A DNA stretch of 64,000 nt. It comes from Thermoanaerobacterales bacterium UBA4880 (lineage in GTDB: Bacteria > Bacillota > Thermoanaerobacteria > Thermoanaerobacterales > UBA4877). Numbering within the stretch: position 1 is the first letter of the stretch; the number at the start of each line of letters is the position of its first letter. The notes under the pieces are model-generated. The model saw nothing but the letters and a program-made list of their open reading frames with translations, was not told the DNA's origin and did no database searches. This document shows positions 43,308-51,864 of this stretch, one piece after another. The stretch covers positions 1 to 64,000 of the forward strand of contig DHDI01000018.1 of the NCBI GenBank assembly GCA_002399285.1, written 5' to 3'. The position numbers and the translations under genes are program-made.

Positions 43308-43727
43308 ATGAAAAGGGCAAATGGTTTTACATTTATTGAGGTTTTGGCAGTATCGGCGTTGATATCCGTAATCGTACTTACTGCCGCTTCTCTTCTCTAT
43401 GCTGCTTCCGATACATACGTAAAGAGCGAAGACAGTACGGATATCAGGCAAAATGTAAGAGGGGCCATGGAGGCCATTACGCAGGACATAAAGAGAACGA
43501 ACGATTCAAATAAAATAAGGGCAGGCAGCGGAAGGCTCTATGTAGGTGATAATAACTACTTTTTTACTGCCCGTAAGAACTGTATTTCCATGAATGGCAA
43601 TGAGGGGCAGGAACTGGCAGATAGGATAGGCGGTTTCGCGTTTTCGGTTGACGGCAGGAAGGTTAACATTACTATCACGGGTATTGACGGTTTTTCCTTA
43701 AACAACATTATCTATCTGTTAAAATAA
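43308..43727 (+). CDS. Minor pilin-like protein (PilW/GspJ type)
   Basis: The 139-residue product begins MKRANG/FTFIEVLAVSALISVIVLT, a good prepilin signal with Glu5. A domain with DIRQNVRGAMEAITQDIKR follows, which is the helix usual in PilW/GspJ-like proteins. The frame is open upstream to 43275, but ATG 43308 is right for the leader. No further motif is seen. Confidence 0.85.
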   Translation: MKRANGFTFIEVLAVSALISVIVLTAASLLYAASDTYVKSEDSTDIRQNVRGAMEAITQDIKRTNDSNKIRAGSGRLYVGDNNYFFTARKNCISMNGNEGQELADRIGGFAFSVDGRKVNITITGIDGFSLNNIIYLLK

Positions 43728-43768
43728 TAATTTTGCCACTTTAGCATTATACAGATATAAAGGCGGTA

Positions 43769-44413
43769 ATGGCCGTGAAAAAGAGCAACAAGGGTTTTGT
43801 AATGGTATTCGTCTTGATAACAGCATCACTGCTGCTGATATTCGGCATGTCCCTGATGGGACTGGCTCTGTCCGAATATCGTATTGCCAATGCATACGCA
43901 GGAATACCGAAATCGCAGTATTTGGCTGAATCCGGTTTAAATCAAATCAGATATGCGCTTCTCTACCATGCCGGCGAGATAGACAGCTCTATTACAGATG
44001 CAGTTGACGATATCAACGCGGGAAGTTATGACACGGATAAATTGCGTATAGCGGCAAAAGTCAGGGCGGCCAACAATGCATTTGACGCTGCGCTGGACGA
44101 TGTTAAAAATTCTGTGGGATCGGGTGGAAAAAATAACGTTTATGAGGACGGCTATTTTAAGATAAATAAAATCAACGTCACAGAGAAAGTTTCAGATGTT
44201 AATGCTTATCACAATGAGTACGATCCTCAGAAGGAAAGAAAAGACGTACTCGACGGCAGCGACATAAACGACTATCATACATTTGTCATATCCATAGAGG
44301 CAGAGGGATCATATAGAAATATTATCAGGAAAGGAACCGCTGAATTGAGATTTCACTTCGACAGCTTGTCGGAAGATGGGATTACAAACATAGAATCATG
44401 GAAGATAGAATAG
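43769..44413 (+). CDS. PilX/GspK-like minor pilus component
   Basis: The 214-residue protein has a basic N-terminus and one long membrane helix (KSNKGFVMVFVLITASLLLIFGM begins at about 4). It lacks the Glu5, as is common in PilX/GspK. The motif YLAESGLNQIRYAL (about 50) is typical of PilX N-terminal regions. The C-terminal domain is acidic and without Cys. It is the last of the four minor components, probably at the pilus tip. Confidence 0.8.
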   Translation: MAVKKSNKGFVMVFVLITASLLLIFGMSLMGLALSEYRIANAYAGIPKSQYLAESGLNQIRYALLYHAGEIDSSITDAVDDINAGSYDTDKLRIAAKVRAANNAFDAALDDVKNSVGSGGKNNVYEDGYFKINKINVTEKVSDVNAYHNEYDPQKERKDVLDGSDINDYHTFVISIEAEGSYRNIIRKGTAELRFHFDSLSEDGITNIESWKIE

Positions 44414-44426
44414 GGGGATATGCTGC

Positions 44427-44705
44427 ATGCAGCTGAAAAATTGTATGGAAAGCGCGGTAGCCAACTTGTTGGATGATGCAATAAAGGATATGGATATATG
44501 CAAATGCGAAAGATGCAGGTATGATATTCAAGCCATTGCGTTAAACCATCTGCCGCCAAGATATGCGGTCACCGAGGAGGGCGAGGTATATGCCCGGATT
44601 GACGAGTTTTTTATATCTCAATACAGGGCTGATATTATATTGGAGATAATAAAGGCCGCCGAGATTGTATCCAGGAATCCCAATCATGATATGAAATGCA
44701 GGTAA
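44427..44705 (+). CDS. comFB: ComFB-family protein
   Basis: The 92-residue product matches the late competence protein ComFB, with NCMESAVANLLDDAIKDMD, the Cys trio CKCERC (about 27-32), DIQAIALNHLPPRY and VYARIDEF. Recent work on cyanobacterial members shows binding of cyclic di-nucleotides and control of type IV pili. Being inside the pilus cluster fits a regulatory role here, but this is inference. The gene overlaps the pilM frame by 10 bases if pilM starts at 44696. Confidence 0.85.
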   Translation: MQLKNCMESAVANLLDDAIKDMDICKCERCRYDIQAIALNHLPPRYAVTEEGEVYARIDEFFISQYRADIILEIIKAAEIVSRNPNHDMKCR

Positions 44706-45697
44706 ACGGCAGGATGTTTAAAAGGAGTTATCTTGGAATAGATATAGGCAGCGTCAGTATAAAGCTGGCAAATTCGCCGGTGAATATAATGGAACCCATA
44801 TATGGGATCGCAGAGACTCCGCCGGGATCCTTTGAGGACGGATACATAAGGGATATTCCAACAATGGCTGAAGCTATAACGCAGTGTCTGCAGGGAAAAG
44901 ACAAATTTCGTGGGAGAAACGTGGTTTTTTCCATATTGAGCAGCGATGTGATAATAAGAGACATGTCAGTACCCTCGGTGCCTGCGGGAGAGCTCCCTCA
45001 GTTAGTGAGGAATATGGCGCAGGAGTACATACCAGCCTCTTTGAAAGAGTATGTCATAGACTATAAGACGGTAGGGATGCTGAACGAGGGCGAAACGCAA
45101 AAGCAAAGGCTGTTGTTGTTTGCCGCTCCGATCGCTCTTATAGACGGCTATCTTGAGTTGGCGGATAAAATTAAGTCTAATCTTGCCGCTGTCGACGTAT
45201 ATCAAAATTGCATTATAAAGGCGGACAAACTTTTAAGAAGGGGCGATTACGGCAATTATCTCATACTCGATATGGGAGGGATGAGAAGCGCGGCCACCTT
45301 CTTCAGGGATAAATCGTATGCGTTCAGTAAGCTATTTGATTTTGGCGGCGAAGATATCACCCGTTTGATATCGGATCATATGGGTATACCCCGGAGCGAA
45401 GCGGAATATTTAAAAAAGAATTACACTGCCGATGACGGTGAAATGGATATGTCCTCGATATGTAAGAGCTTTGCGGACGAATTGATCAGGTATGTGGACT
45501 ATTATATATCGAGATATGATGCCAAGGGTCTGGAAAAGGTCATTTTAATAGGCGGCAGTTCCGGCTTTCATCCTCTGAGAGAATACATTTCGGAATGCCT
45601 TGATTTGGATGTGACCGCCGAGGACAGTTTTATGCCGGAGCCATACGGCATGATATTCAATGCATTAGGTGCTTCTATGAGAGAGGGACGCGAATGA
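44696..45697 (+). CDS. pilM: Type IV pilus assembly protein PilM
   Basis: PilM is an actin-like cytoplasmic protein that binds the N-terminus of PilN. The 333 residues have phosphate-1 motif YLGIDIGSVSIKLA (about 13), the SHS2 insertion and ILDMGGMRSAATFF (about 188). VILIGGSSGFHPLREYI (about 283) closes the ATPase core. ATG 44696 and ATG 44714 are both possible; neither has a strong ribosome site. It overlaps pilN by 4 bases. Confidence 0.9.
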   Translation: MQVNGRMFKRSYLGIDIGSVSIKLANSPVNIMEPIYGIAETPPGSFEDGYIRDIPTMAEAITQCLQGKDKFRGRNVVFSILSSDVIIRDMSVPSVPAGELPQLVRNMAQEYIPASLKEYVIDYKTVGMLNEGETQKQRLLLFAAPIALIDGYLELADKIKSNLAAVDVYQNCIIKADKLLRRGDYGNYLILDMGGMRSAATFFRDKSYAFSKLFDFGGEDITRLISDHMGIPRSEAEYLKKNYTADDGEMDMSSICKSFADELIRYVDYYISRYDAKGLEKVILIGGSSGFHPLREYISECLDLDVTAEDSFMPEPYGMIFNALGASMREGRE

Positions 45698-46227
45698 AGG
45701 ATATAAACCTTATACCGGAAGAATACATAAGAAAAAAGAAGCGAGGCAGGGAGATCGCTGCCGGAACGGTCTTATCCATAACGGCGGTATGTCTTCTGGG
45801 TATTTTGCTGGGGCTTCCTTATTATGTCCTGCACTCATTGGATTCGATCGATAGAGATTTGGACGGCAGTATAGAGTCTCTTAATGATAGCCGGCTGGGT
45901 ATCGATGCTCTAAAAAGGGTGAGCGGCGAAGAAAAAGCCCATAAGGCTGTCGCCGATACCCTGAGTAAAAGCAGGTTTTCGGCGTCGGAGATCATATCTG
46001 ATGTTGCGGGATGCGTACCCTCGGGGATCTCGTTGAATCTGCTGACCGTCGATCGTACGAATATATCATTGGGAGGAGAAGCCTTGGATAACGGAAGCAT
46101 TTCAGCGTTTGCCTTGAATTTGCGAGGGTTGGAAGGAGTTAAAGACGTGACTATAAGAACCTCGGACAAGGGGGAAAATGAAATTTTAAGTTTCCGCATA
46201 GATGTGATCATAAAAGGAGCAAAGTAG
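45694..46227 (+). CDS. pilN: Type IV pilus assembly protein PilN
   Basis: The 177-residue product has the conserved N-terminal peptide MKDINLIPEEYIRKK, which docks into PilM. One membrane helix (about 22-45) and an extracytoplasmic ferredoxin-like domain follow. Its ATG overlaps the pilM stop. Together with PilO it forms the alignment complex; in a monoderm there is no secretin to align, so it may act mainly to link the motor and the wall. Confidence 0.92.
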   Translation: MKDINLIPEEYIRKKKRGREIAAGTVLSITAVCLLGILLGLPYYVLHSLDSIDRDLDGSIESLNDSRLGIDALKRVSGEEKAHKAVADTLSKSRFSASEIISDVAGCVPSGISLNLLTVDRTNISLGGEALDNGSISAFALNLRGLEGVKDVTIRTSDKGENEILSFRIDVIIKGAK

Positions 46228-46228
46228 G

Positions 46229-46879
46229 ATGAAAATAAACCGCAGAGATAAAAACCTCCTTATTTTTACGCTAATATTTTGTTTTTTTGCTTATTATACC
46301 GGTCATGTATTTGTACCTCAGTACAAAAAAATACATACGCTGCAGGAGGAGATAGCAAACAAGGAAAGTATAATTACCGATACGGCCGCGGTTTTAAACG
46401 GCATAGACGGCGAGATATCTTCGTCGCCGTCAGAGATTACTTCCGTACTGGATATTGTTCCGAATGCCAAGGATACCGAATTCCTGTTAAAATCCCTGGA
46501 CGGTGTAATAGCCGCCGGCGGAATGAATCAGACAGGCATTGGCTTCGGAGATGAATCCAGATGCGAATTGCCAGGCTACGGCAATAATAAGGGGGCCATA
46601 AAAGTCAAATATAATGTGGTTCCTGTGGATATCAAGTTAAAGGGTACATACAGGCAGGCTATAAACACCATGGCTTTGCTGGAAAGTCAAAAGAGACTTT
46701 TTAATTATAAAAGCATCGATATGACGGCAGACCAGAACGGAAACATAAATCTCAGCCTTTCTTTAGAATATTATAGCATGGGAAAAGATGCGGAAGCGGT
46801 CACACAAGAGACGCAGGGCGGCGGGAAGGATGATCCCTTTCAGCCGATCATAAAATCTGAAGTGCATCACAAGCCATGA
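46229..46879 (+). CDS. pilO: Type IV pilus assembly protein PilO
   Basis: The 216-residue product has a short cytoplasmic tail, one membrane helix (LLIFTLIFCFFAYYTGHVF, about 9-27), a coiled-coil (about 35-60) and a C-terminal ferredoxin-like domain with MALLESQKRLFNYKSIDM (about 149). It follows pilN by one base and is the last gene of the pilus cluster. No pilP or pilQ is found, which is normal for a Gram-positive cell. Confidence 0.9.
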   Translation: MKINRRDKNLLIFTLIFCFFAYYTGHVFVPQYKKIHTLQEEIANKESIITDTAAVLNGIDGEISSSPSEITSVLDIVPNAKDTEFLLKSLDGVIAAGGMNQTGIGFGDESRCELPGYGNNKGAIKVKYNVVPVDIKLKGTYRQAINTMALLESQKRLFNYKSIDMTADQNGNINLSLSLEYYSMGKDAEAVTQETQGGGKDDPFQPIIKSEVHHKP

Positions 46880-46910
46880 ATTAGTAACAGAACTGTGTTT
46901 TTTTATTTAC

Positions 46911-46940
46911 TTGTTATAGCCGATGGGTATATGATAAAAT
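46911..46940 (+). promoter_or_regulatory. Candidate promoter of the TIM-barrel gene
   Basis: TTGTTA (46911-46916) with GATAAA at 46933 (16-base spacer) or TAAAAT at 46935-46940 (18-base spacer), 22 bases before the start codon. Confidence 0.45.
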
Positions 46941-46961
46941 GTTCAGAGGAAGGTGATATAC

Positions 46962-47822
46962 ATGGCGGCACTTTTTGGCCCTTCGGGCAACTCACAGAGT
47001 TTCTATGATGAAGGACACAAGTCGACTGCTGAGGCCCCGGATTGGCTCAAAGAGCGGGGGCTCGATGCTTTCGAATATTCTTTCGGAAGAGGTGTCAGGA
47101 TAAAGGAAGATACCGCGCGGGAAATAGGAAACGGCTTTGCTGCTCAGGGTATAGTAATGAGCGTTCATGCACCGTTCTACATCAATCTTGCTTCGACTGA
47201 TGAGGAAAAGAAGAAAAACACCTTGAGATATTTTAATGAGAGCATGACCGCGGCTCATTGGATGGGCGCAAAGAGAGTGATATTCCATCCCGGTTCTGCA
47301 GGAGGCGAAAACAGAGACGAGGCTTTCGGAAGAGCTCTGGATTTTTTTGAGGAGATTGTAGATGAGATAGGGTCGCTGGGATATGGTGAAGTGCATCTTT
47401 GCCCGGAGACACTTGGTAAAATCAATCAGTTGGGTACATTGGAAGAGGTACTGCAGCTTTGCCATATAGACAAACAAATAATTCCGGCGATTGATTTCGG
47501 ACACCTTTATGCAAGAACGGCCGGAGGCATAAAGGGAAGGGACGACTACAAGAGGATACTGGACATGATGGAGGATGAGCTCGCGGATGAGAGGGCAAGG
47601 AATTTTCACATACATTTCAGCCACATCGAGTATACGAAGCAGGGAGAGAAAAAGCATCGTGACTTTAAAGATGAAGGATATGGCCCTGATTTTGCGCCTT
47701 TGGCCGAACTGATGGCCGAGCGCAATATGCAGCCCGTAGTTATCAGCGAATCTCCCACCATGATGGCTGAGGATGCAAGAACCATGAAGGATATATATTT
47801 GAAAGTAAAAAACAGTCTGTAA
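46962..47822 (+). CDS. Endonuclease IV-like TIM-barrel protein
   Basis: The 286-residue product has the length and many motifs of AP endonuclease family 2 (Nfo): HAPFYINLAS (about 63), HPGS (about 107), PETLGK (about 144), DFGHLYAR (about 179), HFSHIEY (about 215) and SESP near the end. These supply most of the zinc ligands. The D-x-H ligand pair of Escherichia coli Nfo is replaced here by a KKHRDF segment, so DNA repair activity is likely but not certain. ATG 46962 follows AAGGTG; GTG 46953 overlaps that site. Confidence 0.8.
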   Translation: MAALFGPSGNSQSFYDEGHKSTAEAPDWLKERGLDAFEYSFGRGVRIKEDTAREIGNGFAAQGIVMSVHAPFYINLASTDEEKKKNTLRYFNESMTAAHWMGAKRVIFHPGSAGGENRDEAFGRALDFFEEIVDEIGSLGYGEVHLCPETLGKINQLGTLEEVLQLCHIDKQIIPAIDFGHLYARTAGGIKGRDDYKRILDMMEDELADERARNFHIHFSHIEYTKQGEKKHRDFKDEGYGPDFAPLAELMAERNMQPVVISESPTMMAEDARTMKDIYLKVKNSL

Positions 47823-47846
47823 GGAATACTATTAAATAAATCAAAT

Positions 47847-47876
47847 TTGTGTTAATATATAAAAGTGATTTATAGT
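47847..47876 (+). promoter_or_regulatory. Candidate promoter of the aminopeptidase-efp unit
   Basis: TTGTGT (47847-47852) and TATAGT (47871-47876) with an 18-base spacer, 22 bases upstream of the start. Confidence 0.4.
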
Positions 47877-47897
47877 AAAAGGAAGGAGGTTTTTCAT

Positions 47898-48959
47898 TTG
47901 AACAGGACAGAAAAACTCAGAAAAGGACTGGAAGCACTGCACATAGAAGCTGCTTTGATCTTCGAACCTCATAATATTTATTATATGACAGGATTCAAGG
48001 GCGGAGAAGGCTGCGCGGTTATTACCAAGGACAAGGCTTATCTGACTACCGATTTTAGATACATTGAGCAGGCGCAAAAGGAATCGCCGGACTGGGAGAT
48101 CGTAAGGGTGGATAATCCCTCTAAAGATCTTTCCGGTTTTATAGAGGGTCTCGGCATAAAATATGTGGGTTTTGAAGAAGAGTTTGTAAGCTTCAGTACA
48201 TATACCAATCTGAAGGGATCCATGAAGGGGATTGAATTAGTGCCTTTGAACGGCCTTATTGAGGACATCAGGCGGGTTAAGGACGAGGAAGAGATAAAGA
48301 ATATCGCAAAGGCTCAATCCTTGGCCGAGGAAGCCTTGACTTATGTAAAGAGTATGATCAGGCCTGGCATAACTGAGAGGCAGCTGGCCTTGGAACTGGA
48401 GTTTTACATAAAGAAGAAGGGTGCGTCCGGCTTGTCTTTCGATACGATAGTGGCAAGCGGTCTCAGATCGTCGCTTCCCCATGGACAGCCTACCGATAAA
48501 GCAGTAGAGGAGGGTGACTTTGTCACTATAGACTTTGGTATCATCTGGGACTGGTACTGCTCCGATATGACAAGAACTTATGCCGTAGGGAAGATAAGCG
48601 ATAAACAAAGAGAGATATATGATGTTGTGCTGGAAGCTCAATTGACGGCGCTGGAAGGTACAAAAGCCGGAATGACGGGCGCCGATGTGGATAAGCTTGC
48701 ACGGGATGTCATAGAGAAACATGGCTACGGCGAGTATTTCGGGCATGGTCTCGGACATGGCGTCGGTCTACAGATACACGAGCTTCCCATGGTCAACAGA
48801 AGGGGAACAAAACCGCTGCAGGAAAACAGCATAATCACATGTGAACCGGGCATCTATATACCAGGCTTGGGAGGAGTACGTATCGAGGACATTCTTGTTG
48901 TTAAAGATAATGGTATATTGAATTTAACACATATCGGCAAAAAATTGGAGATACTATAG
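47898..48959 (+). CDS. M24-family Xaa-Pro aminopeptidase
   Basis: The 353-residue cytoplasmic peptidase removes N-terminal residues before proline. An N-terminal creatinase-like domain (about 1-125) is followed by the pita-bread domain. It has all five metal ligands, seen in FVTIDFGIIWDWYCSDMTR (Asp and Asp), GHGLGHGVGLQIHE (His), ITCEPGIYI (Glu) and GVRIEDI (Glu). TTG 47898 lies 8 bases after AAGGAGG; the frame upstream to 47865 has no such site. It precedes efp, as yqhT does in Bacillus. Confidence 0.93.
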   Translation: MNRTEKLRKGLEALHIEAALIFEPHNIYYMTGFKGGEGCAVITKDKAYLTTDFRYIEQAQKESPDWEIVRVDNPSKDLSGFIEGLGIKYVGFEEEFVSFSTYTNLKGSMKGIELVPLNGLIEDIRRVKDEEEIKNIAKAQSLAEEALTYVKSMIRPGITERQLALELEFYIKKKGASGLSFDTIVASGLRSSLPHGQPTDKAVEEGDFVTIDFGIIWDWYCSDMTRTYAVGKISDKQREIYDVVLEAQLTALEGTKAGMTGADVDKLARDVIEKHGYGEYFGHGLGHGVGLQIHELPMVNRRGTKPLQENSIITCEPGIYIPGLGGVRIEDILVVKDNGILNLTHIGKKLEIL

Positions 48960-48976
48960 GCAGGAGGTATTTTTAA

Positions 48977-49534
48977 ATGGTTACAGCGGGTGATTTTAGG
49001 AAAGGGATGACCGTTGAGATCGATGGGCAGATATGTCTTATCGTCGATTTTCAGCATGTAAAACCGGGCAAGGGCGCGGCATTTGTTCGGACAAAGTACA
49101 AAAATGTCCTGACGGGTGCCGTGGTGGAGAGGACATTTAATCCGACAGAAAAATTTGAAGAGGTACATATAGAGAGAAAGGATATGCAATACTTATATAA
49201 TGATGGCAATCTATATTATTTTATGGATCTTGATACTTATGAGCAGCAGGCTATAGGTACTGACAAGGTCGAGGATGCCATCCCGTATCTGAAAGAAAAT
49301 ATGGTCGCTACTTTGGAGTTTTATAAGGGAGAGGTTATTTCTGTTTCACCGCCTACCTTTGTCGAACTGGAAGTTGTGGAAACGGAGCCCGGCGTTAAAG
49401 GTAATACTGTTTCCGGCAGTACTAAGCCCGCTAAAGTAGAAACGGGGGCGTCGATCCAGGTACCTCTTTTTGTTAACCAGGGAGACGTTGTCAGGATAGA
49501 CACCAGGACCGGAGAGTACATGGAAAGAGCATGA
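48977..49534 (+). CDS. efp: Elongation factor P
   Basis: EF-P rescues ribosomes stalled at runs of proline. The 185-residue length is standard, with three beta-barrel domains. The loop [14 protein letters not shown] (about 27-40) carries the Lys that is the modification site in Bacillus-type EF-P. The start ATG follows GCAGGAGG at 8 bases. Together with the Xaa-Pro aminopeptidase upstream it forms a conserved proline-related pair before spoIIIA. Confidence 0.97.
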   Translation: MVTAGDFRKGMTVEIDGQICLIVDFQHVKPGKGAAFVRTKYKNVLTGAVVERTFNPTEKFEEVHIERKDMQYLYNDGNLYYFMDLDTYEQQAIGTDKVEDAIPYLKENMVATLEFYKGEVISVSPPTFVELEVVETEPGVKGNTVSGSTKPAKVETGASIQVPLFVNQGDVVRIDTRTGEYMERA

Positions 49535-49578
49535 TGTTTTATGCGGTTTGCTAAATTTATAATAAAGGAGGATTCGAC

Positions 49579-49968
49579 GTGGAATATTTGAATGAAAAGG
49601 TCTCTTACCTGAGAGGCCTGGCCGAGGGCTTGGGAGTAAGTGAGGATACCAAGGAGAGCAAAATGATCATGGCGATAATCGATACGCTTGGAGAGTTTGC
49701 CGACGCTGTAAATGATCTGGACGAGAGTCAATCCGAACTCAGCGATTATTTGGAAGATATGGATGAGGACCTTGCCGATCTGGAGGATGATTACTACGAT
49801 GAAGACGACGGCTACTGCAGCGTGGAGTGTCCCAACTGCCATGAGACGATTTTTATTGACGAGGACGCTTACTACAACGGCGAGAGTGTGGAGTGCCCAA
49901 AGTGTCATGAGATGGTAGAGTTTACGTGCGATGATCACTGCGAGGATACGGACGACGACGAGGAATAG
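49579..49968 (+). CDS. CD1247-like acidic zinc-ribbon protein
   Basis: The 129-residue product has a conserved helical N-terminus (MEYLNEKVSYLRGLAEGLGV) of the CD1247 N-terminal domain type. A very acidic linker follows, then a zinc ribbon with CPNCHE (about 84) and CPKCHE (about 106). It is found in many Clostridia between efp and spoIIIAA and its role is not known. GTG 49579 is the start, with AAAGGAGG 8 bases upstream. It is followed by a strong terminator. Confidence 0.8.
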   Translation: MEYLNEKVSYLRGLAEGLGVSEDTKESKMIMAIIDTLGEFADAVNDLDESQSELSDYLEDMDEDLADLEDDYYDEDDGYCSVECPNCHETIFIDEDAYYNGESVECPKCHEMVEFTCDDHCEDTDDDEE

Positions 49969-50011
49969 GATGTCTTAATAAACTGTATATAAACTGGCAG
50001 GCCGCGATAAA

Positions 50012-50084
50012 TCGTGCAGTGCAATTTTGCGTTTGCACGAGATTATCATCGGTCTGAAGATGGGTTTTTGCCCATCTTTTTTTT
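50012..50084 (+). terminator. Terminator before spoIIIAA, with an upstream hairpin
   Basis: AGATGGG (50058-50064) pairs with CCCATCT (50071-50077), followed by eight T. It is preceded by another hairpin (TCGTGCA 50012-50018 with TGCACGA 50034-50040). It ends the efp unit and isolates spoIIIA. Confidence 0.85.
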
Positions 50085-50142
50085 ATTGGCATAATTCCGG
50101 ATGAATTCAAATATAAATGTTACAGAAAAGGAGGACATGCAA

Positions 50143-51123
50143 ATGGCTACTAATGAAAACGTATTGAATGCACTTTCCGTACGCCTGAGAGGCATAATCG
50201 AGAGGTATACCTATATAAACGGATGGGATGGGCTGGAAGAGATACGGCTGCGGGAGGACAGGCCTTTTATGGTCATTAGGTATGGCGCCGACAGCATGAT
50301 CACCGATAAGGGGACCGCCACGCTCGATGTAAATAGGGCGTATACGGTCAGCCCCGAGGACATTGTCGATACCATGGAGCTGATCAGCGAAAGTTCCATA
50401 TACGCCTTTGAGGATGAATTGAGAAACGGATACATAACCCTCAGGGGAGGGCACAGGGTAGGCCTGGCCGGTAGGGCGGTGATGGATGGAGGGGGCATAA
50501 AGACACTGAGAGACATCACATGCCTCAATATAAGGGTCACAAGGCAGTTAAAGGGCGTATCGGAAAAGGTGATGGGCTACATATACAGACCGCCACGCGG
50601 GGCTTACAATACCATGATACTATCGCCGCCCATGGCAGGCAAGACGACGCTTTTGCGGGATATTGTCAGGAATCTGAGCGACGGAGGCAGGAATAGGCCC
50701 GGCCTTAAAGTGGGCGTAGTAGATGAAAGATCTGAAATTGCGGGATGCTACAACGGGATACCGCAGAATGACGTAGGCATAAGGACCGATGTGCTGGATT
50801 GCTGTCCCAAGGACTTAGGCATGCTCATGCTCATACGTTCCATGTCGCCGGAGGTGATATGTACCGATGAGATAGGCAGGAAATCCGATACGGAGGCCAT
50901 ATTGGAAGCATGCAACGCTGGCGTCAATGTAATTACAACCGTTCATGCGGCAGACATTGATGAATTAAACCGAAAACCGTATGTGAATATGCTCGTATCA
51001 GGCGGCATATTCGACCGGTTCATAGCGCTGGGAGATTCGCTGGGCAAGGGAACCGTTGAGGCGGTCTATGACGGCAAAATGAATATGCTCAGCGGGAATC
51101 CGATTAAGGGTGATATCACATGA
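50143..51123 (+). CDS. spoIIIAA: Stage III sporulation ATPase SpoIIIAA
   Basis: SpoIIIAA is the secretion-type ATPase of the mother-cell complex that feeds the forespore channel. The 326-residue protein has an N-terminal domain with EEIRLREDRPF and a Walker A of the form SPPMAGKTTLLRD (about 161), where Ser replaces the first Gly as in other Clostridia. Walker B is within PEVICTDEIG. ATG 50143 has AAAAGGAGG 8 bases upstream; ATG 50101 is not supported. A sigma-E promoter is expected, but I see none that is convincing. It overlaps spoIIIAB by 4 bases. Confidence 0.95.
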   Translation: MATNENVLNALSVRLRGIIERYTYINGWDGLEEIRLREDRPFMVIRYGADSMITDKGTATLDVNRAYTVSPEDIVDTMELISESSIYAFEDELRNGYITLRGGHRVGLAGRAVMDGGGIKTLRDITCLNIRVTRQLKGVSEKVMGYIYRPPRGAYNTMILSPPMAGKTTLLRDIVRNLSDGGRNRPGLKVGVVDERSEIAGCYNGIPQNDVGIRTDVLDCCPKDLGMLMLIRSMSPEVICTDEIGRKSDTEAILEACNAGVNVITTVHAADIDELNRKPYVNMLVSGGIFDRFIALGDSLGKGTVEAVYDGKMNMLSGNPIKGDIT

Positions 51124-51641
51124 TCATGAAGATCACAGGAGCGATACTCATCATAGTTTCTTGCGGAATGGGAGGGATGCTTTACAGCAATAGATACATA
51201 TACCGCCTGGAAAGCTTAAAATCGCTGAGCATATGCATAGAAATGCTCAGGAGCGAAATAGTCTATGGACATACTCCGCTGACACAAGCTTCGAAGACGA
51301 TAGCGGAAAAGATCAGCGGGCCCGTCGCCGATATTTTTAACGATTTTTCCGACCTGCTGGCGGCAAAAAAGGGCTATACGGCCAGTCAGGCCTTTCAAAG
51401 GGCCCTTGACAAAAATTCCGCGGGACTTTGCGTAAACGTGGAGGAGATGAATCTTTTCAAAACTATGGGTAAGATGATAGGAACGAGCGACACAGAAAAT
51501 CAGGAAAAGAGTCTCAATCTATTGTCCAGACAGCTGGAGGTTTTGATCGATAAATCAATGACCGACAGGGATAAGAATGTCAAGATGTACAGGAGTTTAG
51601 GACTGCTGGGCGGCCTTGGCCTGGCTATACTTTTACTTTGA
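51120..51641 (+). CDS. spoIIIAB: Stage III sporulation protein SpoIIIAB
   Basis: The 173-residue protein has an N-terminal membrane segment, a helical soluble domain (CIEMLRSEIVYGHTPL, about 40), and a C-terminal hydrophobic segment (LGLLGGLGLAILLL). The fold resembles the platform protein GspF/PilC, in line with its role in the SpoIIIA channel. ATG 51120 overlaps spoIIIAA; ATG 51126 is also possible. Confidence 0.93.
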   Translation: MIMKITGAILIIVSCGMGGMLYSNRYIYRLESLKSLSICIEMLRSEIVYGHTPLTQASKTIAEKISGPVADIFNDFSDLLAAKKGYTASQAFQRALDKNSAGLCVNVEEMNLFKTMGKMIGTSDTENQEKSLNLLSRQLEVLIDKSMTDRDKNVKMYRSLGLLGGLGLAILLL

Positions 51642-51655
51642 AGGAGGAAAATACG

Positions 51656-51853
51656 GTGAATGTGGACATCATATTCAAAATAGCCGCCATCGGCATACTT
51701 GTAGCAGTATTAAATATGGTTCTGGTCAGCTCCGACAGGAAAGAACAGGCCATGATGGTTACCCTTGTGGGCCTTGTCGTAGTCTTGATGATGGTTATAA
51801 CCATGATCAGCAATCTGTTTAATGCGGTCAAGACGATGTTTCAATTATATTGA
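51656..51853 (+). CDS. spoIIIAC: Stage III sporulation protein SpoIIIAC
   Basis: This is a 65-residue membrane protein with two hydrophobic helices (IIFKIAAIGILVAVLNMVL and TLVGLVVVLMMVITMISNLF). The GTG 51656 start follows AAGGAGGA by 7 bases. The size and sequence fit SpoIIIAC, a small integral subunit of the mother-cell part of the channel. Confidence 0.93.
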   Translation: MNVDIIFKIAAIGILVAVLNMVLVSSDRKEQAMMVTLVGLVVVLMMVITMISNLFNAVKTMFQLY

Positions 51854-51864
51854 GGTAAATAGCC

